From the NCBI RefSeq assembly GCF_015864955.1, contig NZ_JADYWE010000001.1:434001-498000 (forward strand): 64,000 nt of DNA. The letters are read 5' to 3'. The position numbers and the translations under genes are program-made. The stretch is from Salinibacterium sp. NK8237 (lineage in GTDB: Bacteria; Actinomycetota; Actinomycetes; Actinomycetales; Microbacteriaceae). Every line of letters starts with the position of its first letter. Position 1 is the first letter of the stretch. The notes beneath the pieces are model-generated. The model was not told the origin of the DNA, did no database searches, and was given only the letters and a program-made list of their open reading frames with translations. Positions 35,336-43,143 of the stretch are shown in pieces.

Positions 35336-36004
35336 ATGACAAACGCCCCTGTGACTCTGTTTTTCGACGTCAACGAAACCCTGTCTGATCTTTCGCCCGT
35401 CGCCGATGCTTTTGAAGCGGTTGGCGCAACGCGAGATCGTGCAGCATCGTGGTTCGCGAGCATTCTGCGTGACGGATTCGCGCTCACCAGCACTGATAGC
35501 GATGCGCGCTTTCTCGACATTGCCACCGTAAACGCGCGCGACGCTCTCGGCAGCTCTCCCATCACCATTCCGCTGGACGACGCAGTGGATGCTGTCATCA
35601 CCGCTTTCTCCAGCGTGCAGCTTCACGAGGATGTTGCTCCGGGATTCAGGTCGCTGGCCGACGCCGGCCATCGACTGTTCACTCTCTCCAACGGACCTGC
35701 GAGCAATGCCGAGCGGATGCTGACGGAAGCTGGTCTCGCCGATTCCATGACTGGCTTCCTGTCGGTGGAGGGTTACTCCCCCTGGAAACCTGCGCGCGCA
35801 GCCTACGAGAGTGCTCTGACTCGATCAGAAACTGCAGGAACCGCGTACCTTGTGGCGGTGCATCCGTGGGACATCCACGGTGCCGCCAACGCCGGACTCT
35901 CGACCGTGTGGGTTAACCGCACGAAGGCGACCTATCCCAAGCACTTTGTATCGCCAACGCTGACCGTCGAAACACTCGGTGAAATCGACGAGCGCTTGGC
36001 TTAG
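35336..36004 (+). CDS. HAD-superfamily haloacid dehalogenase-like hydrolase (type II)
   Basis: 222 residues from ATG 35336. The nucleophilic aspartate is in FFDVNETLSDL (about residue 10), followed by the conserved LFTLSNGP (motif II Ser), WKPARAAY (motif III Lys) and AVHPWDIHGAANAGLSTVWVNR (motif IV). The second motif-I aspartate usual in phosphatases is absent (Asn instead), which fits the dehalogenase subgroup that hydrolyses 2-haloacids. Native substrate unknown. Followed by a tRNA on the other strand. Confidence 0.88.
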   Translation: MTNAPVTLFFDVNETLSDLSPVADAFEAVGATRDRAASWFASILRDGFALTSTDSDARFLDIATVNARDALGSSPITIPLDDAVDAVITAFSSVQLHEDVAPGFRSLADAGHRLFTLSNGPASNAERMLTEAGLADSMTGFLSVEGYSPWKPARAAYESALTRSETAGTAYLVAVHPWDIHGAANAGLSTVWVNRTKATYPKHFVSPTLTVETLGEIDERLA

Positions 36005-36014
36005 AGGACGAATG

Positions 36015-36088
36015 TAGGGCGGATGGGACTTGAACCCATGACCGACGGATTATGAGTCCGCTGCTCTAACCAGCTGAGCTACCGCCCC
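36015..36088 (-). tRNA. tRNA with anticodon CAT (tRNA-Ile2 or elongator tRNA-Met)
   Basis: Minus-strand cloverleaf of 74 nt: acceptor GGGGCGG / CCGCCCT with a G1-U72 wobble, discriminator A; anticodon stem with loop CTCATAA (CAT); T arm ATGGG TTCAAGT CCCAT. CCA is not encoded. The CAT anticodon belongs to elongator Met or, with lysidine at C34, to Ile2; no initiator features (three G-C pairs in the anticodon stem) are seen. I lean towards Ile2 on the TTCAAGT loop but cannot decide. Confidence 0.92.
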
Positions 36089-36304
36089 GTGCCCGCACGA
36101 GTGCGAGCGTATCTACGTTACCGGCAAAATCGGTTAGTGAGCGCACGCCACTGCGCAGAGAGAACATGGTCGTAGGATCAGGATTCTCCGAGCGTGATCT
36201 CGCGCTCGGCAACCGGATCTGCGAACACGAGTTCGCCGAACACATTCAGCTAGCTCCCAAGCAACCTTGAGCCAGCCTTCACCCAACACTCCTACGGTGG
36301 AGCC

Positions 36305-36847
36305 ATGACTGATTCACAGAAAGCGCAGACCACAAGTCCGGCCAAATCTGGGGCTCGCAAAACCCGCCAGCAGAATGCTGAGCGAGGGTTCACTGCGTCC
36401 AAGGGGCTGGCGGATCGTCTTCAGCAGGTGCTCGTAGAACTGCTCGAACTTCAGTTGCAGGGCAAGCAGGCTCACTGGAATGTCGTCGGCAAGAACTTCC
36501 GCGACACCCACCTCGTGCTTGACGAGATCATCGATGCCGCTCGGGGCTTCAGCGACACGATCGCGGAACGGATGCGCGCGCTGCATGCCACGCCTGATGG
36601 CCGTAGCGACACTGTTGCGGCAACCACCACGCTCCCCGAGTTCCCCGCGGGCGAAGTGGACACCGCGCACACCATTGACCTTCTGACGGAGCGGCTCGAA
36701 GGCACTATCGCTACCATTCGCGAAGTGCACGACCCCATCGATGAAGAAGACCCTACGAGCGCGGATCTACTGCACGGCATCCTCGAAACGCTCGAACAAT
36801 ACGCCTGGATGGTGTCGGCCGAGAACCGCACCCCCGCAAAGAAGTAG
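36305..36847 (+). CDS. dps: Dps family ferritin-like DNA-protection protein
   Basis: 180 residues. It forms a hollow dodecamer that oxidises and stores iron and can coat DNA in stress. The inter-subunit ferroxidase site is present: H of QAHWNVVG and D and E of HLVLDEIIDAA. The Lys/Arg-rich N-terminus (about 1-40: KSGARKTRQQNAERGF) could bind DNA. The final ATPAKK tail is also basic. GGAG lies only 2 nt from the ATG, so the start or its strength is slightly unusual. A strong terminator follows. Confidence 0.92.
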   Translation: MTDSQKAQTTSPAKSGARKTRQQNAERGFTASKGLADRLQQVLVELLELQLQGKQAHWNVVGKNFRDTHLVLDEIIDAARGFSDTIAERMRALHATPDGRSDTVAATTTLPEFPAGEVDTAHTIDLLTERLEGTIATIREVHDPIDEEDPTSADLLHGILETLEQYAWMVSAENRTPAKK

Positions 36848-36888
36848 GCTCCACGCCTTCGCTCACGAGCCGATTGCTGTGGCTCCGA

Positions 36889-36923
36889 AGAGAGCGTCTC
36901 CGCTAGGAGGCGCTCTCTTTTTT
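36889..36923 (+). terminator. Rho-independent terminator after dps
   Basis: AGAGAGCGTCTCC pairs with GGAGGCGCTCTCT (one mismatch) around GCTA and is followed by TTTTTT. The stop codon of the convergent glycosyltransferase lies inside the loop, so the two transcripts overlap here. Confidence 0.93.
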
Positions 36924-38147
36924 GTTACTCGACGAGGATGCAGCCGCGACTTCTTCGCCGCGATACATGCTCTCGAAGGTGTCTAGGGTGCGCTGGATGT
37001 CGTGGTCAGCCACAATGGCCAAGCTTTCTTTCTTGAACTTCAACAGCTCATCCGCGGGCAAGGTGAGCACCTGCGTGAGCTTTGCGGCTAGGTCGTCAAC
37101 GTTGCCGGGCTCGAAGAGGAAGCCGTTCTCACCATCGTGCACGAGGTGCGGAAGCGCCATGGCGTCGGCAGCAACAACGGGAAGACCCGACGCCATCGCT
37201 TCCATGGTGGAAATGCTCTGAAGTTCTGCGATTGACGGCATCGCAAATACTGAACCACGCTGCAACGCCTCGCGGAGTTGTTCCTGGTCAACGAAACCAG
37301 TGAGCGTTACACGATCCTCGATGCCCAACGAGACTGCGAGGGCACGGAGTTTACCTTCGAGCTCTCCCCCGCCCACGATCTCAAGCTTTGCATCGAGTGC
37401 TTGGTCAAGAATCGCGACCGCGCGAATAAGCTTGTCGATCTGCTTTTCGTCCGAAAGCCGCCCCAGGAACACAATGAGATTCTCTGGCTTGGGTTCAAGG
37501 TTTCCGTTGTAGCCATCAGCGTTGATGCCACACGACACCGCGACGACGTTGCGCACGAGCGTGTTGGCTTCGAGATATTCGGCGGCTCGGCGCGTAGGTG
37601 TGGTGACCCAGGCAGCGCGCATGAAGGAGCGTCCCGCCGCTGCCCAGCCTGCCTGGATAGCTTTTCGGCGCAAAAACTTGGGGATGATGTAGGCGTGATC
37701 GAGAAGGTTTTCGGGCATGAAGTGATTGGTTCCGACGAGACGGATTCCTCGCTTCTCACCCTCGATCGTCATGCCACGGCCGATAATAATGTGCGACTGA
37801 AAGTGGATGACGTCAGGCTTCACCTGATCGAGAATGCGTGCCGAGTTTTGCTTCACCCGCCACGGCATCATGAATCGCAGCCAGGGATGGCCGAGCCAGC
37901 GCCACGAGTAAAGGCGGTGCAGGGTTACTTTGTGACCCTCGTGCACTTCAACCATCGTGCCCAACTTCTTGTTGGAGTACGACGGAGCCACAATGTGCAC
38001 ATCGTGACCGCGCTCGGCGAGCCCGGCCGCTAGCCGAGCAATGAAAGTTGCCGCCCCGTTGATTTGTGGCCAGAAGGTGTCTGCGCCAATCAGAATGCGA
38101 AGTCGCGGTTTGCCCTCGTGGGGCGAGCGTCTCACAGCGGAAGTCAC
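36903..38147 (-). CDS. GT4-family glycosyltransferase
   Basis: 414 residues from GTG 38147 (AAGGA about 11 nt upstream); TTG 38186 is a longer alternative without a ribosome site. GT-B fold: N-terminal ADTFWPQINGAATFIARLAAGLAERGHDVHIVAPS, and a C-terminal nucleotide-sugar domain with VFLGRLSDEKQIDKLIRA and the acceptor EX7E motif in FAMPSIAELQSISTMEAMASGLPVVAADAMALPH. It resembles PimB/MshA-like retaining transferases that add mannose or GlcNAc to membrane lipids or glycans. The exact acceptor is not deducible. Preceded on the same strand by a DMT-type permease gene. Confidence 0.9.
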   Translation of the reverse strand: MTSAVRRSPHEGKPRLRILIGADTFWPQINGAATFIARLAAGLAERGHDVHIVAPSYSNKKLGTMVEVHEGHKVTLHRLYSWRWLGHPWLRFMMPWRVKQNSARILDQVKPDVIHFQSHIIIGRGMTIEGEKRGIRLVGTNHFMPENLLDHAYIIPKFLRRKAIQAGWAAAGRSFMRAAWVTTPTRRAAEYLEANTLVRNVVAVSCGINADGYNGNLEPKPENLIVFLGRLSDEKQIDKLIRAVAILDQALDAKLEIVGGGELEGKLRALAVSLGIEDRVTLTGFVDQEQLREALQRGSVFAMPSIAELQSISTMEAMASGLPVVAADAMALPHLVHDGENGFLFEPGNVDDLAAKLTQVLTLPADELLKFKKESLAIVADHDIQRTLDTFESMYRGEEVAAASSSSNKKESAS

Positions 38148-38277
38148 AGTCGAAGAGTTCCTTAACAGTTGTGCGTCACGAGGCAATTCGTTTACGACCC
38201 GGTCAGGTCAACGGCACCTAATAACGTACCTCACGACACCTACCGCCACGGGCCGATAAGCCGAGCCACGCGAAATG

Positions 38278-39219
38278 CTAAGACTTTAGCTGCGGGTGGT
38301 GCTTCGAGAGCGAGAAGACGCCGAAAATGGCCACCGCACCCGTAATCACGAACACGATCACTGCCCACAGGGGCGCATCCGCGGCTTCGCCGAGCACAAT
38401 GATGCCGATCGTGACCGCGACGAGAGGGTCAACAACAGTGAGCCCTGCAACCACGAGATCGGGCGGACCGGAGGCGTAAGCGGTCTGCACGAAGTAGGAG
38501 CCAAGCAGGGATGCTGCAATGAGTCCGACGATGCAGAGAATCGTGAGTAAATCGGTGCTTTCGAACCCGGAACCCGCAATCATGATCGTCTTGATGCGAT
38601 CGATGACGACCTTTGCTAGCGTCGCGACGAAACCGAACAGCATGCCGGCGCCGAGAATATAAAAAACTGGAGAGGCGTTCTTTCGGAAAACCAGAAACAA
38701 GACGATCCACAGCGCCAAAACGATCGCCAACACGATAAGCACGATCGACAACTCCCGTTGGGTGATCACCGTCGATTTCGCGAACATCGCTGCGATCCCG
38801 ACAAACACCCCAACTCCCACAACACACATCACGATGGCGCGAATAGAAATGGCATCCAATCGCACTTTAGCGATGCGGGAATTCATGATGGCTGTCATCA
38901 CGAGCGCCACCGCGCCAAGGGGCTGAACCACCATCAGTGGAGCGAGCGACAAGCTCGTCAGCTGGAACACAATCGCCAGCCCCAAGAATGCTGTTCCGAT
39001 GACCCATGACGGGCGAGCAAGTAGCGCTCTCACCTGCGAAAAATTGAGGCCCGTACTCGCTTCGCTGCCGTGGTGTTGTTCCATACGGGCGACGCCACGA
39101 TGTTGGAACTGTGCCCCAAGCGACAACAGGATCGCGCCGATGATGGCGAGCGGAATTCCCACCGTTTGCAGCGGCGTCAGGGTGATCTGATCGCTGAGGT
39201 CAAGGATGTCCGGCGGCAC
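38278..39219 (-). CDS. DMT/NIPA-like membrane transporter
   Basis: 313 residues, GTG start, about nine membrane helices between residues 18 and 305. Two repeated halves, the first with LTSLSLAPLMVVQPLGAVALVMTA and the second with SGPPDLVVAGLTVVDPLVAVTIGIIVLGE, mark it as an EamA/DMT-type permease close to the NIPA-like group. Substrate unknown. TAGATT lies exactly 6 nt before the GTG and no ribosome site is present. It is divergent from def across 40 bp. Confidence 0.85.
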   Translation of the reverse strand: MPPDILDLSDQITLTPLQTVGIPLAIIGAILLSLGAQFQHRGVARMEQHHGSEASTGLNFSQVRALLARPSWVIGTAFLGLAIVFQLTSLSLAPLMVVQPLGAVALVMTAIMNSRIAKVRLDAISIRAIVMCVVGVGVFVGIAAMFAKSTVITQRELSIVLIVLAIVLALWIVLFLVFRKNASPVFYILGAGMLFGFVATLAKVVIDRIKTIMIAGSGFESTDLLTILCIVGLIAASLLGSYFVQTAYASGPPDLVVAGLTVVDPLVAVTIGIIVLGEAADAPLWAVIVFVITGAVAIFGVFSLSKHHPQLKS

Positions 39220-39225
39220 TCGTCA

Positions 39226-39253
39226 AATCTACTCGGTTCACACGGGATATTCT
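39226..39253. promoter_or_regulatory. Divergent -10 elements of two leaderless genes
   Basis: TAGATT on the minus strand (39226-39231) is 6 nt from the permease GTG; TATTCT on the plus strand (39248-39253) is 6 nt from the def ATG. The two start codons are only 40 bp apart, so the promoters interpenetrate. Confidence 0.5.
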
Positions 39254-39259
39254 GGGTAC

Positions 39260-39823
39260 ATGGCCGTTCTTCCCATCATTATCACCGGTGACCCGGTGCT
39301 CCACACTCCAGCGAACCCGGTAACGGCCTTCGACAGCGAGCTCACCACCCTCGTCAACGACATGGTCGAGACCATGGAAGAAGCGCCAGGCGTTGGCCTT
39401 GCCGCTCCCCAAGTGGGCGTCGGTCTGCGCATTTTTGTCTACGACTGGACTGATGACGACGACGTGCGCTGGCATGGAGTGGCCATCAACCCTGAGCTGT
39501 GGCAAAGCCCGACCCCCGTTGTTGATTCTGAAGAAGCGGATGAAGAGGGCTGCCTCTCGATCCCCGGCGAACGCTACCCCCTTGCCCGTGCCGACCTGGT
39601 CATACTGCGCGCCTTCGATCTTCAGCAGCAGCCCTTCGAGATCAAAGCGTCCGGTTGGCTCGCCCGCATCTTCCAACATGAATACGATCACCTCGACGGC
39701 GTGCTCTACGCCGACCGCCTGCAGGCTCCGGATGCCAAGGCCGCCGCGAAAGCGATCCGCAAGCAGGGCTGGGGCCAGCCTGGCCTCTCGTGGTTGCCCT
39801 CCGAGGAGCAACTCGACGCCTAA
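39260..39823 (+). CDS. def: Peptide deformylase
   Basis: 187 residues from ATG 39260. It removes the formyl group from the N-terminal methionine of new proteins. All three metal-site motifs are present: GVGLAAPQVG, EEGCLSIPG (Cys ligand) and FQHEYDHLDG (two His ligands and the catalytic Glu). No Shine-Dalgarno is present; TATTCT lies 6 nt upstream, so the mRNA is probably leaderless. The gene stands alone, not next to fmt. Confidence 0.95.
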   Translation: MAVLPIIITGDPVLHTPANPVTAFDSELTTLVNDMVETMEEAPGVGLAAPQVGVGLRIFVYDWTDDDDVRWHGVAINPELWQSPTPVVDSEEADEEGCLSIPGERYPLARADLVILRAFDLQQQPFEIKASGWLARIFQHEYDHLDGVLYADRLQAPDAKAAAKAIRKQGWGQPGLSWLPSEEQLDA

Positions 39824-39827
39824 CTCG

Positions 39828-40493
39828 TCACACCGCCCGCCCCAGCGATACCAGCCCGGTCTCATAGGCAATGACAACGAGTTGTACGCGGTCGCGCGCC
39901 ATGAGCTTGGACATAATGCGGGAGACATGAGTTTTGGCTGTCAGCGGGCTCAGAAAGAGTTTGACGCCGATTTCGGCATTTGTGAGCCCCTGCCCAACCA
40001 GAGCAAGAACCTCGCGTTCACGCTCGGTGATCGCCGACAGGATGCTGGCATCAACCGCCACCTGCGAGCCGCGGGCAAAGCGTTCGAGTAGTCGTTTGGT
40101 TACGCCGGGGCTCAGCAGCGCGTCGCCGGAAGCGACCACACGCACCGCCCGGATCAGTTCGACCGGCTCAGTGTCTTTCACGAGAAAGCCACTGGCTCCG
40201 GCGCGAATAGCCCGCGCGACATACTCATCGACCTCGAACGTTGTGACGACAACGATGCGCGTCTCAGCGAGGTCGGGAAAGGTCGCAATTTGTTCGGTTG
40301 CCCAGAGGCCGTCACCATCGGGCATCCGGATGTCCATCAGCACGACATCGGGACGTTCTCGCCGCACAACCTCGATAACCTCGGTTCCGGTGGCCGCCTC
40401 ACCCACGACCTCGATGTCATCTTCGGCGCTGAGCAGACTGCGAAAGCCCGCGCGAATCAGTTGCTGATCATCCGCAACAACAACACGGATCAT
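39828..40493 (-). CDS. NarL/LuxR-family response regulator
   Basis: 221 residues from ATG 40493. The receiver domain has the acidic pair at D8-D9, the phosphorylated D54 in VVLMDIRMPDG, and the conserved Thr and Lys (VVVTTF, FLVKD). A LuxR-type helix-turn-helix follows near residues 150-205 (ITEREREVLALVGQGLTNAEIGVKLFLSPLTAKTHVSRIMSKL). The start overlaps the histidine-kinase stop by 4 nt, so the pair is co-translated. Target genes unknown. Confidence 0.93.
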   Translation of the reverse strand: MIRVVVADDQQLIRAGFRSLLSAEDDIEVVGEAATGTEVIEVVRRERPDVVLMDIRMPDGDGLWATEQIATFPDLAETRIVVVTTFEVDEYVARAIRAGASGFLVKDTEPVELIRAVRVVASGDALLSPGVTKRLLERFARGSQVAVDASILSAITEREREVLALVGQGLTNAEIGVKLFLSPLTAKTHVSRIMSKLMARDRVQLVVIAYETGLVSLGRAV

Positions 40494-41785
40494 GCGGATG
40501 CCGAACGATGCGGAATACGAGCGGTCACCACAGTGCCGCACGGCTGTGCATCGGCCACGCGGAGCGTGCCGCCGAGTAGTTCAGCCCGTTCGCGCATGCC
40601 CAACAGCCCCCGCCCCGCTGAGTGTCCGTCGGCATCGATACCGACACCGTTGTCGGTAATAGTAACGACATAGTCGTCGCCTTCGACCGCCAATGAGACG
40701 ATGGCGGAGGTTGCTGAGGCATGACGCACCACATTGGTGAGCGACTCTTGCACGATTCGGTAAAGCGCCAGTTGCAGCGCCGGGGCAGTATGTTCCGAAA
40801 TCTCTGAGGTGAGTTCCACCTCGATACCTTGCGCTCGCACCGAGTCGGCGAGGCTCGCGAGTCGAGAGAGATCGGGCTCAGGAACCAGCGGAGCATCATC
40901 CTCACCAGCGTCGACGCTTTCGCTTCGCAACATACCTAGCAGCGATCGCACTTCATCGAGCGCTTCTTTGCTGGAGAGTTTGATGCTCGCGAGTGCTTCT
41001 GCGGCTTGTTCTGGCTGCTTATGCATGAGATGAAGACCGACGCCAGCCTGCACGTTGATCTGGCTCAGTGAGTGCGCTAGGACGTCGTGCAACTCCCGCG
41101 CGATTCTTGTGCGCTCAGCTCGCAGCTCCTCTTCACGGCGACTCGCAAAGGCGGTGTGGAACTTCTCGAATTGCTCACGCCGGCGACGATTCGCTTCAGC
41201 GAAACCCAGCACCAACAGCAGCCCGATCGTGGTGGGAACAACGCGATGCGGGTCTAACTCAATGCCTACAACCAGCGCGGCGAGAAGGGTCGCTTCCCAC
41301 ACGACAATCATCGACACCCAGGTCCAGGTGCGTGCCCCATACGAAATCGCGATGACAATGGCGAACGCGAGAGCAAGATAGGGCGGGGAAAGCAGTGAGT
41401 AGCCGATGAGAAAGTCTGCAGCAGCCAAAGCTGAGATGACGGCAATGAGAGGCCCCGGATACCGGCGGATCCACAAAAGCAACAACGGGCCGATGAGGGA
41501 AAGCGCGATGGCAGCGATCCCGCCGGCACCAATGCTGCTGAGTTCAAGAACGGTGCTGAATGGCAGCACCGATGCCGCATCGCCATACTCCGCGTAGGCG
41601 CCCGTCCAGATCACCCCCACGATCGTGATCGGCACTTGCACTAGCAGCGAAATCACCACCGGAATCCAGCGTCGCAAGCGCCGCGATCGCGAAGACTGCG
41701 ACGCGCTGATACCCGTGCCACTCAGAAGCGATTCGAGCATCGCATTCGATGTGCGCGGTGCGGAACGACGGGACAGCGAAGGCAT
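40490..41785 (-). CDS. Two-component sensor histidine kinase (HisKA_3 type)
   Basis: 431 residues. About five membrane helices lie between residues 40 and 195, with no large extracellular sensor domain. The H-box is RIARELHDVLAHSL (H233), dimerisation helices follow, and the HATPase_c domain ends with GVGIDADGHSAGRGLLGMRERAELLGG. It phosphorylates the response regulator encoded directly downstream. The ATG lies exactly 6 nt after TAGCAT without a good ribosome site (leaderless). A TACTCC-CGGC-GGAGTA dyad at 41844-41859 lies about 60 bp upstream and may be an operator. Confidence 0.92.
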   Translation of the reverse strand: MPSLSRRSAPRTSNAMLESLLSGTGISASQSSRSRRLRRWIPVVISLLVQVPITIVGVIWTGAYAEYGDAASVLPFSTVLELSSIGAGGIAAIALSLIGPLLLLWIRRYPGPLIAVISALAAADFLIGYSLLSPPYLALAFAIVIAISYGARTWTWVSMIVVWEATLLAALVVGIELDPHRVVPTTIGLLLVLGFAEANRRRREQFEKFHTAFASRREEELRAERTRIARELHDVLAHSLSQINVQAGVGLHLMHKQPEQAAEALASIKLSSKEALDEVRSLLGMLRSESVDAGEDDAPLVPEPDLSRLASLADSVRAQGIEVELTSEISEHTAPALQLALYRIVQESLTNVVRHASATSAIVSLAVEGDDYVVTITDNGVGIDADGHSAGRGLLGMRERAELLGGTLRVADAQPCGTVVTARIPHRSASA

Positions 41786-41949
41786 TCTTCGATGCTAGTT
41801 GGCCGTGTGGGCTGTTGCGTCGGCCCGGCGGTGCAGCTCGGGGTACTCCCGGCGGAGTAGGACGCGACGCTCGTCCCCCGTTGGCATCTCCACGGCACTT
41901 CGAATGTCGCACGAATCGCCGTGAGGCTAATGGCACCGGGATGCACAAA

Positions 41950-41975
41950 GTCCCGGCCACCTTAGTGGCCGGGAC
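41950..41975 (-). terminator. Terminator of tRNA-Asn
   Basis: GTCCCGGCCAC and GTGGCCGGGAC form an 11-bp perfect stem with a 4-nt loop; on the minus strand TTTGTG follows. It begins 6 nt after the tRNA 3' end. Confidence 0.88.
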
Positions 41976-41981
41976 TATAAG

Positions 41982-42054
41982 CTCCTCGACTTGGACTCGA
42001 ACCAAGAACCTACGCATTAACAGTGCGTTGCTCTGCCAATTGAGCTATCGAGGA
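41982..42054 (-). tRNA. tRNA-Asn (anticodon GTT)
   Basis: Minus-strand cloverleaf of 73 nt: acceptor TCCTCGA/TCGAGGA, discriminator G; D arm with AATTGGCA loop; anticodon stem CGCAC with loop TGTTAAT (GTT); T arm CTTGG TTCGAGT CCAAG. CCA not encoded. Followed by a strong terminator. Confidence 0.97.
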
Positions 42055-42105
42055 CCGCTGTGCAACTCAATTACTTTAGCAAATGATTTCGCAGTTGAAA
42101 AACCA

Positions 42106-43143
42106 TCAGGCGATTCTGGCGAGGTATGTTGGCGAAAGTACCCGGGTTGGCGGGGCAATCAGCTGCGGAATACCGTTCGGATCGATTCTGAAACTAGCCA
42201 CTTCGTGCGAATACTGGTTGCAGACGTGAAGAACGTCGTCACTCATGATGATGTGGCGCGGCCAGTTTCCCTCGCACGACACCGATGTGAGCGGTGCAAC
42301 GCTTCGCCCGTCTTCGGCGATGGCCATAACCGCAATCTGATTGCTGTGACGCACCCCAGCGTAGGCAAAGCGGCCGTCGGCAGAAATCGCGATGGCGGAG
42401 GCCTGGTCGCCTTCCACAGCACCGGGCAGCGCGATGGAACACAGCTGCGTTAGCGCACGGTTCTTCCACTCGAAAACGAGCAAGCCGCATCCGTGTTCTC
42501 CCAGCACATAGAACAGATCGCCGGGGCGGGCCACAATGTCGCGCGGACCAAACCCTGCCGGCGTAGCGACCTCAGCAATCTGTTCGATCGCAAAATCGGT
42601 GTAGCTAAAAATACGGATGAGGTCGGCGCCCAAATCGAGAGTGAAGAGGGTGTTGTCGTCGACAAAAACAGAGGAGTGAGCGTGTGGGCCCTCCTGTTGC
42701 GGTCGCGGACCGAGGCCAACAGTCTCGACCACTTGACGCGTGTCGAGCGCGGTGGGTTCCGCCGAAGCCTCGATGACTCCGAGCGTGCCAGTGCCATAGT
42801 TTGCGGCAATGATCGTAGTGCCGTGGACCGTGATGTGACAGGGAAATTGGCCGCCGCTGGTGGTGAATGCAGGGTCGCTGAGGGTCTCGCCGTCGCGATC
42901 GAATGCTGCGACCTGGCCTGATCCTTCGAGCGTCGAATACACGCGGTCACCATCGACCACGATGAAGGATGCCGAGGGCACCTCCGCAACGCGCTGCGCG
43001 AGCTCGAGCGACCCATCCGGCCTACTGCGCATGACAAAGATGCCTTCGGACTCGCACTCCATGTCTGCGCCCCAGCCGCCAACCAACCAGGTCGAGGCGG
43101 GCACGGGCGTGATCTCGGGCGTTGAGTCGTTAGCGCTGTTCAC
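42106..43143 (-). CDS. Lactonase-type seven-bladed beta-propeller protein
   Basis: 345 residues from GTG 43143, with GGAG 7 nt upstream; a TTG at 43158 is less likely. Repeated blades can be seen (SASFIVVDGDRVYSTLEGSGQVAAFDRDG, FPCHITVHGTTIIAANYGTGTLGVIEA, GPHAHSSVFVDDNTLFTLDLGADLIRIF, DQASAIAISADGRFAYAGVRHSNQIAVMAI). GPHAHS and the later NWPRHI segments match 6-phosphogluconolactonase-like propellers of the Lactonase family. No signal peptide. It overlaps the upstream degenerate ABC ATPase gene by 14 bp and is the last gene of the importer operon, a non-standard association. Confidence 0.88.
   Translation of the reverse strand: MNSANDSTPEITPVPASTWLVGGWGADMECESEGIFVMRSRPDGSLELAQRVAEVPSASFIVVDGDRVYSTLEGSGQVAAFDRDGETLSDPAFTTSGGQFPCHITVHGTTIIAANYGTGTLGVIEASAEPTALDTRQVVETVGLGPRPQQEGPHAHSSVFVDDNTLFTLDLGADLIRIFSYTDFAIEQIAEVATPAGFGPRDIVARPGDLFYVLGEHGCGLLVFEWKNRALTQLCSIALPGAVEGDQASAIAISADGRFAYAGVRHSNQIAVMAIAEDGRSVAPLTSVSCEGNWPRHIIMSDDVLHVCNQYSHEVASFRIDPNGIPQLIAPPTRVLSPTYLARIA

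Noticed and set aside
36188..36210. Hairpin CCGAGCG..CGCTCGG before dps as a terminator
   Set aside because: It lacks a T run and follows no gene end in a sensible orientation; left unassigned.
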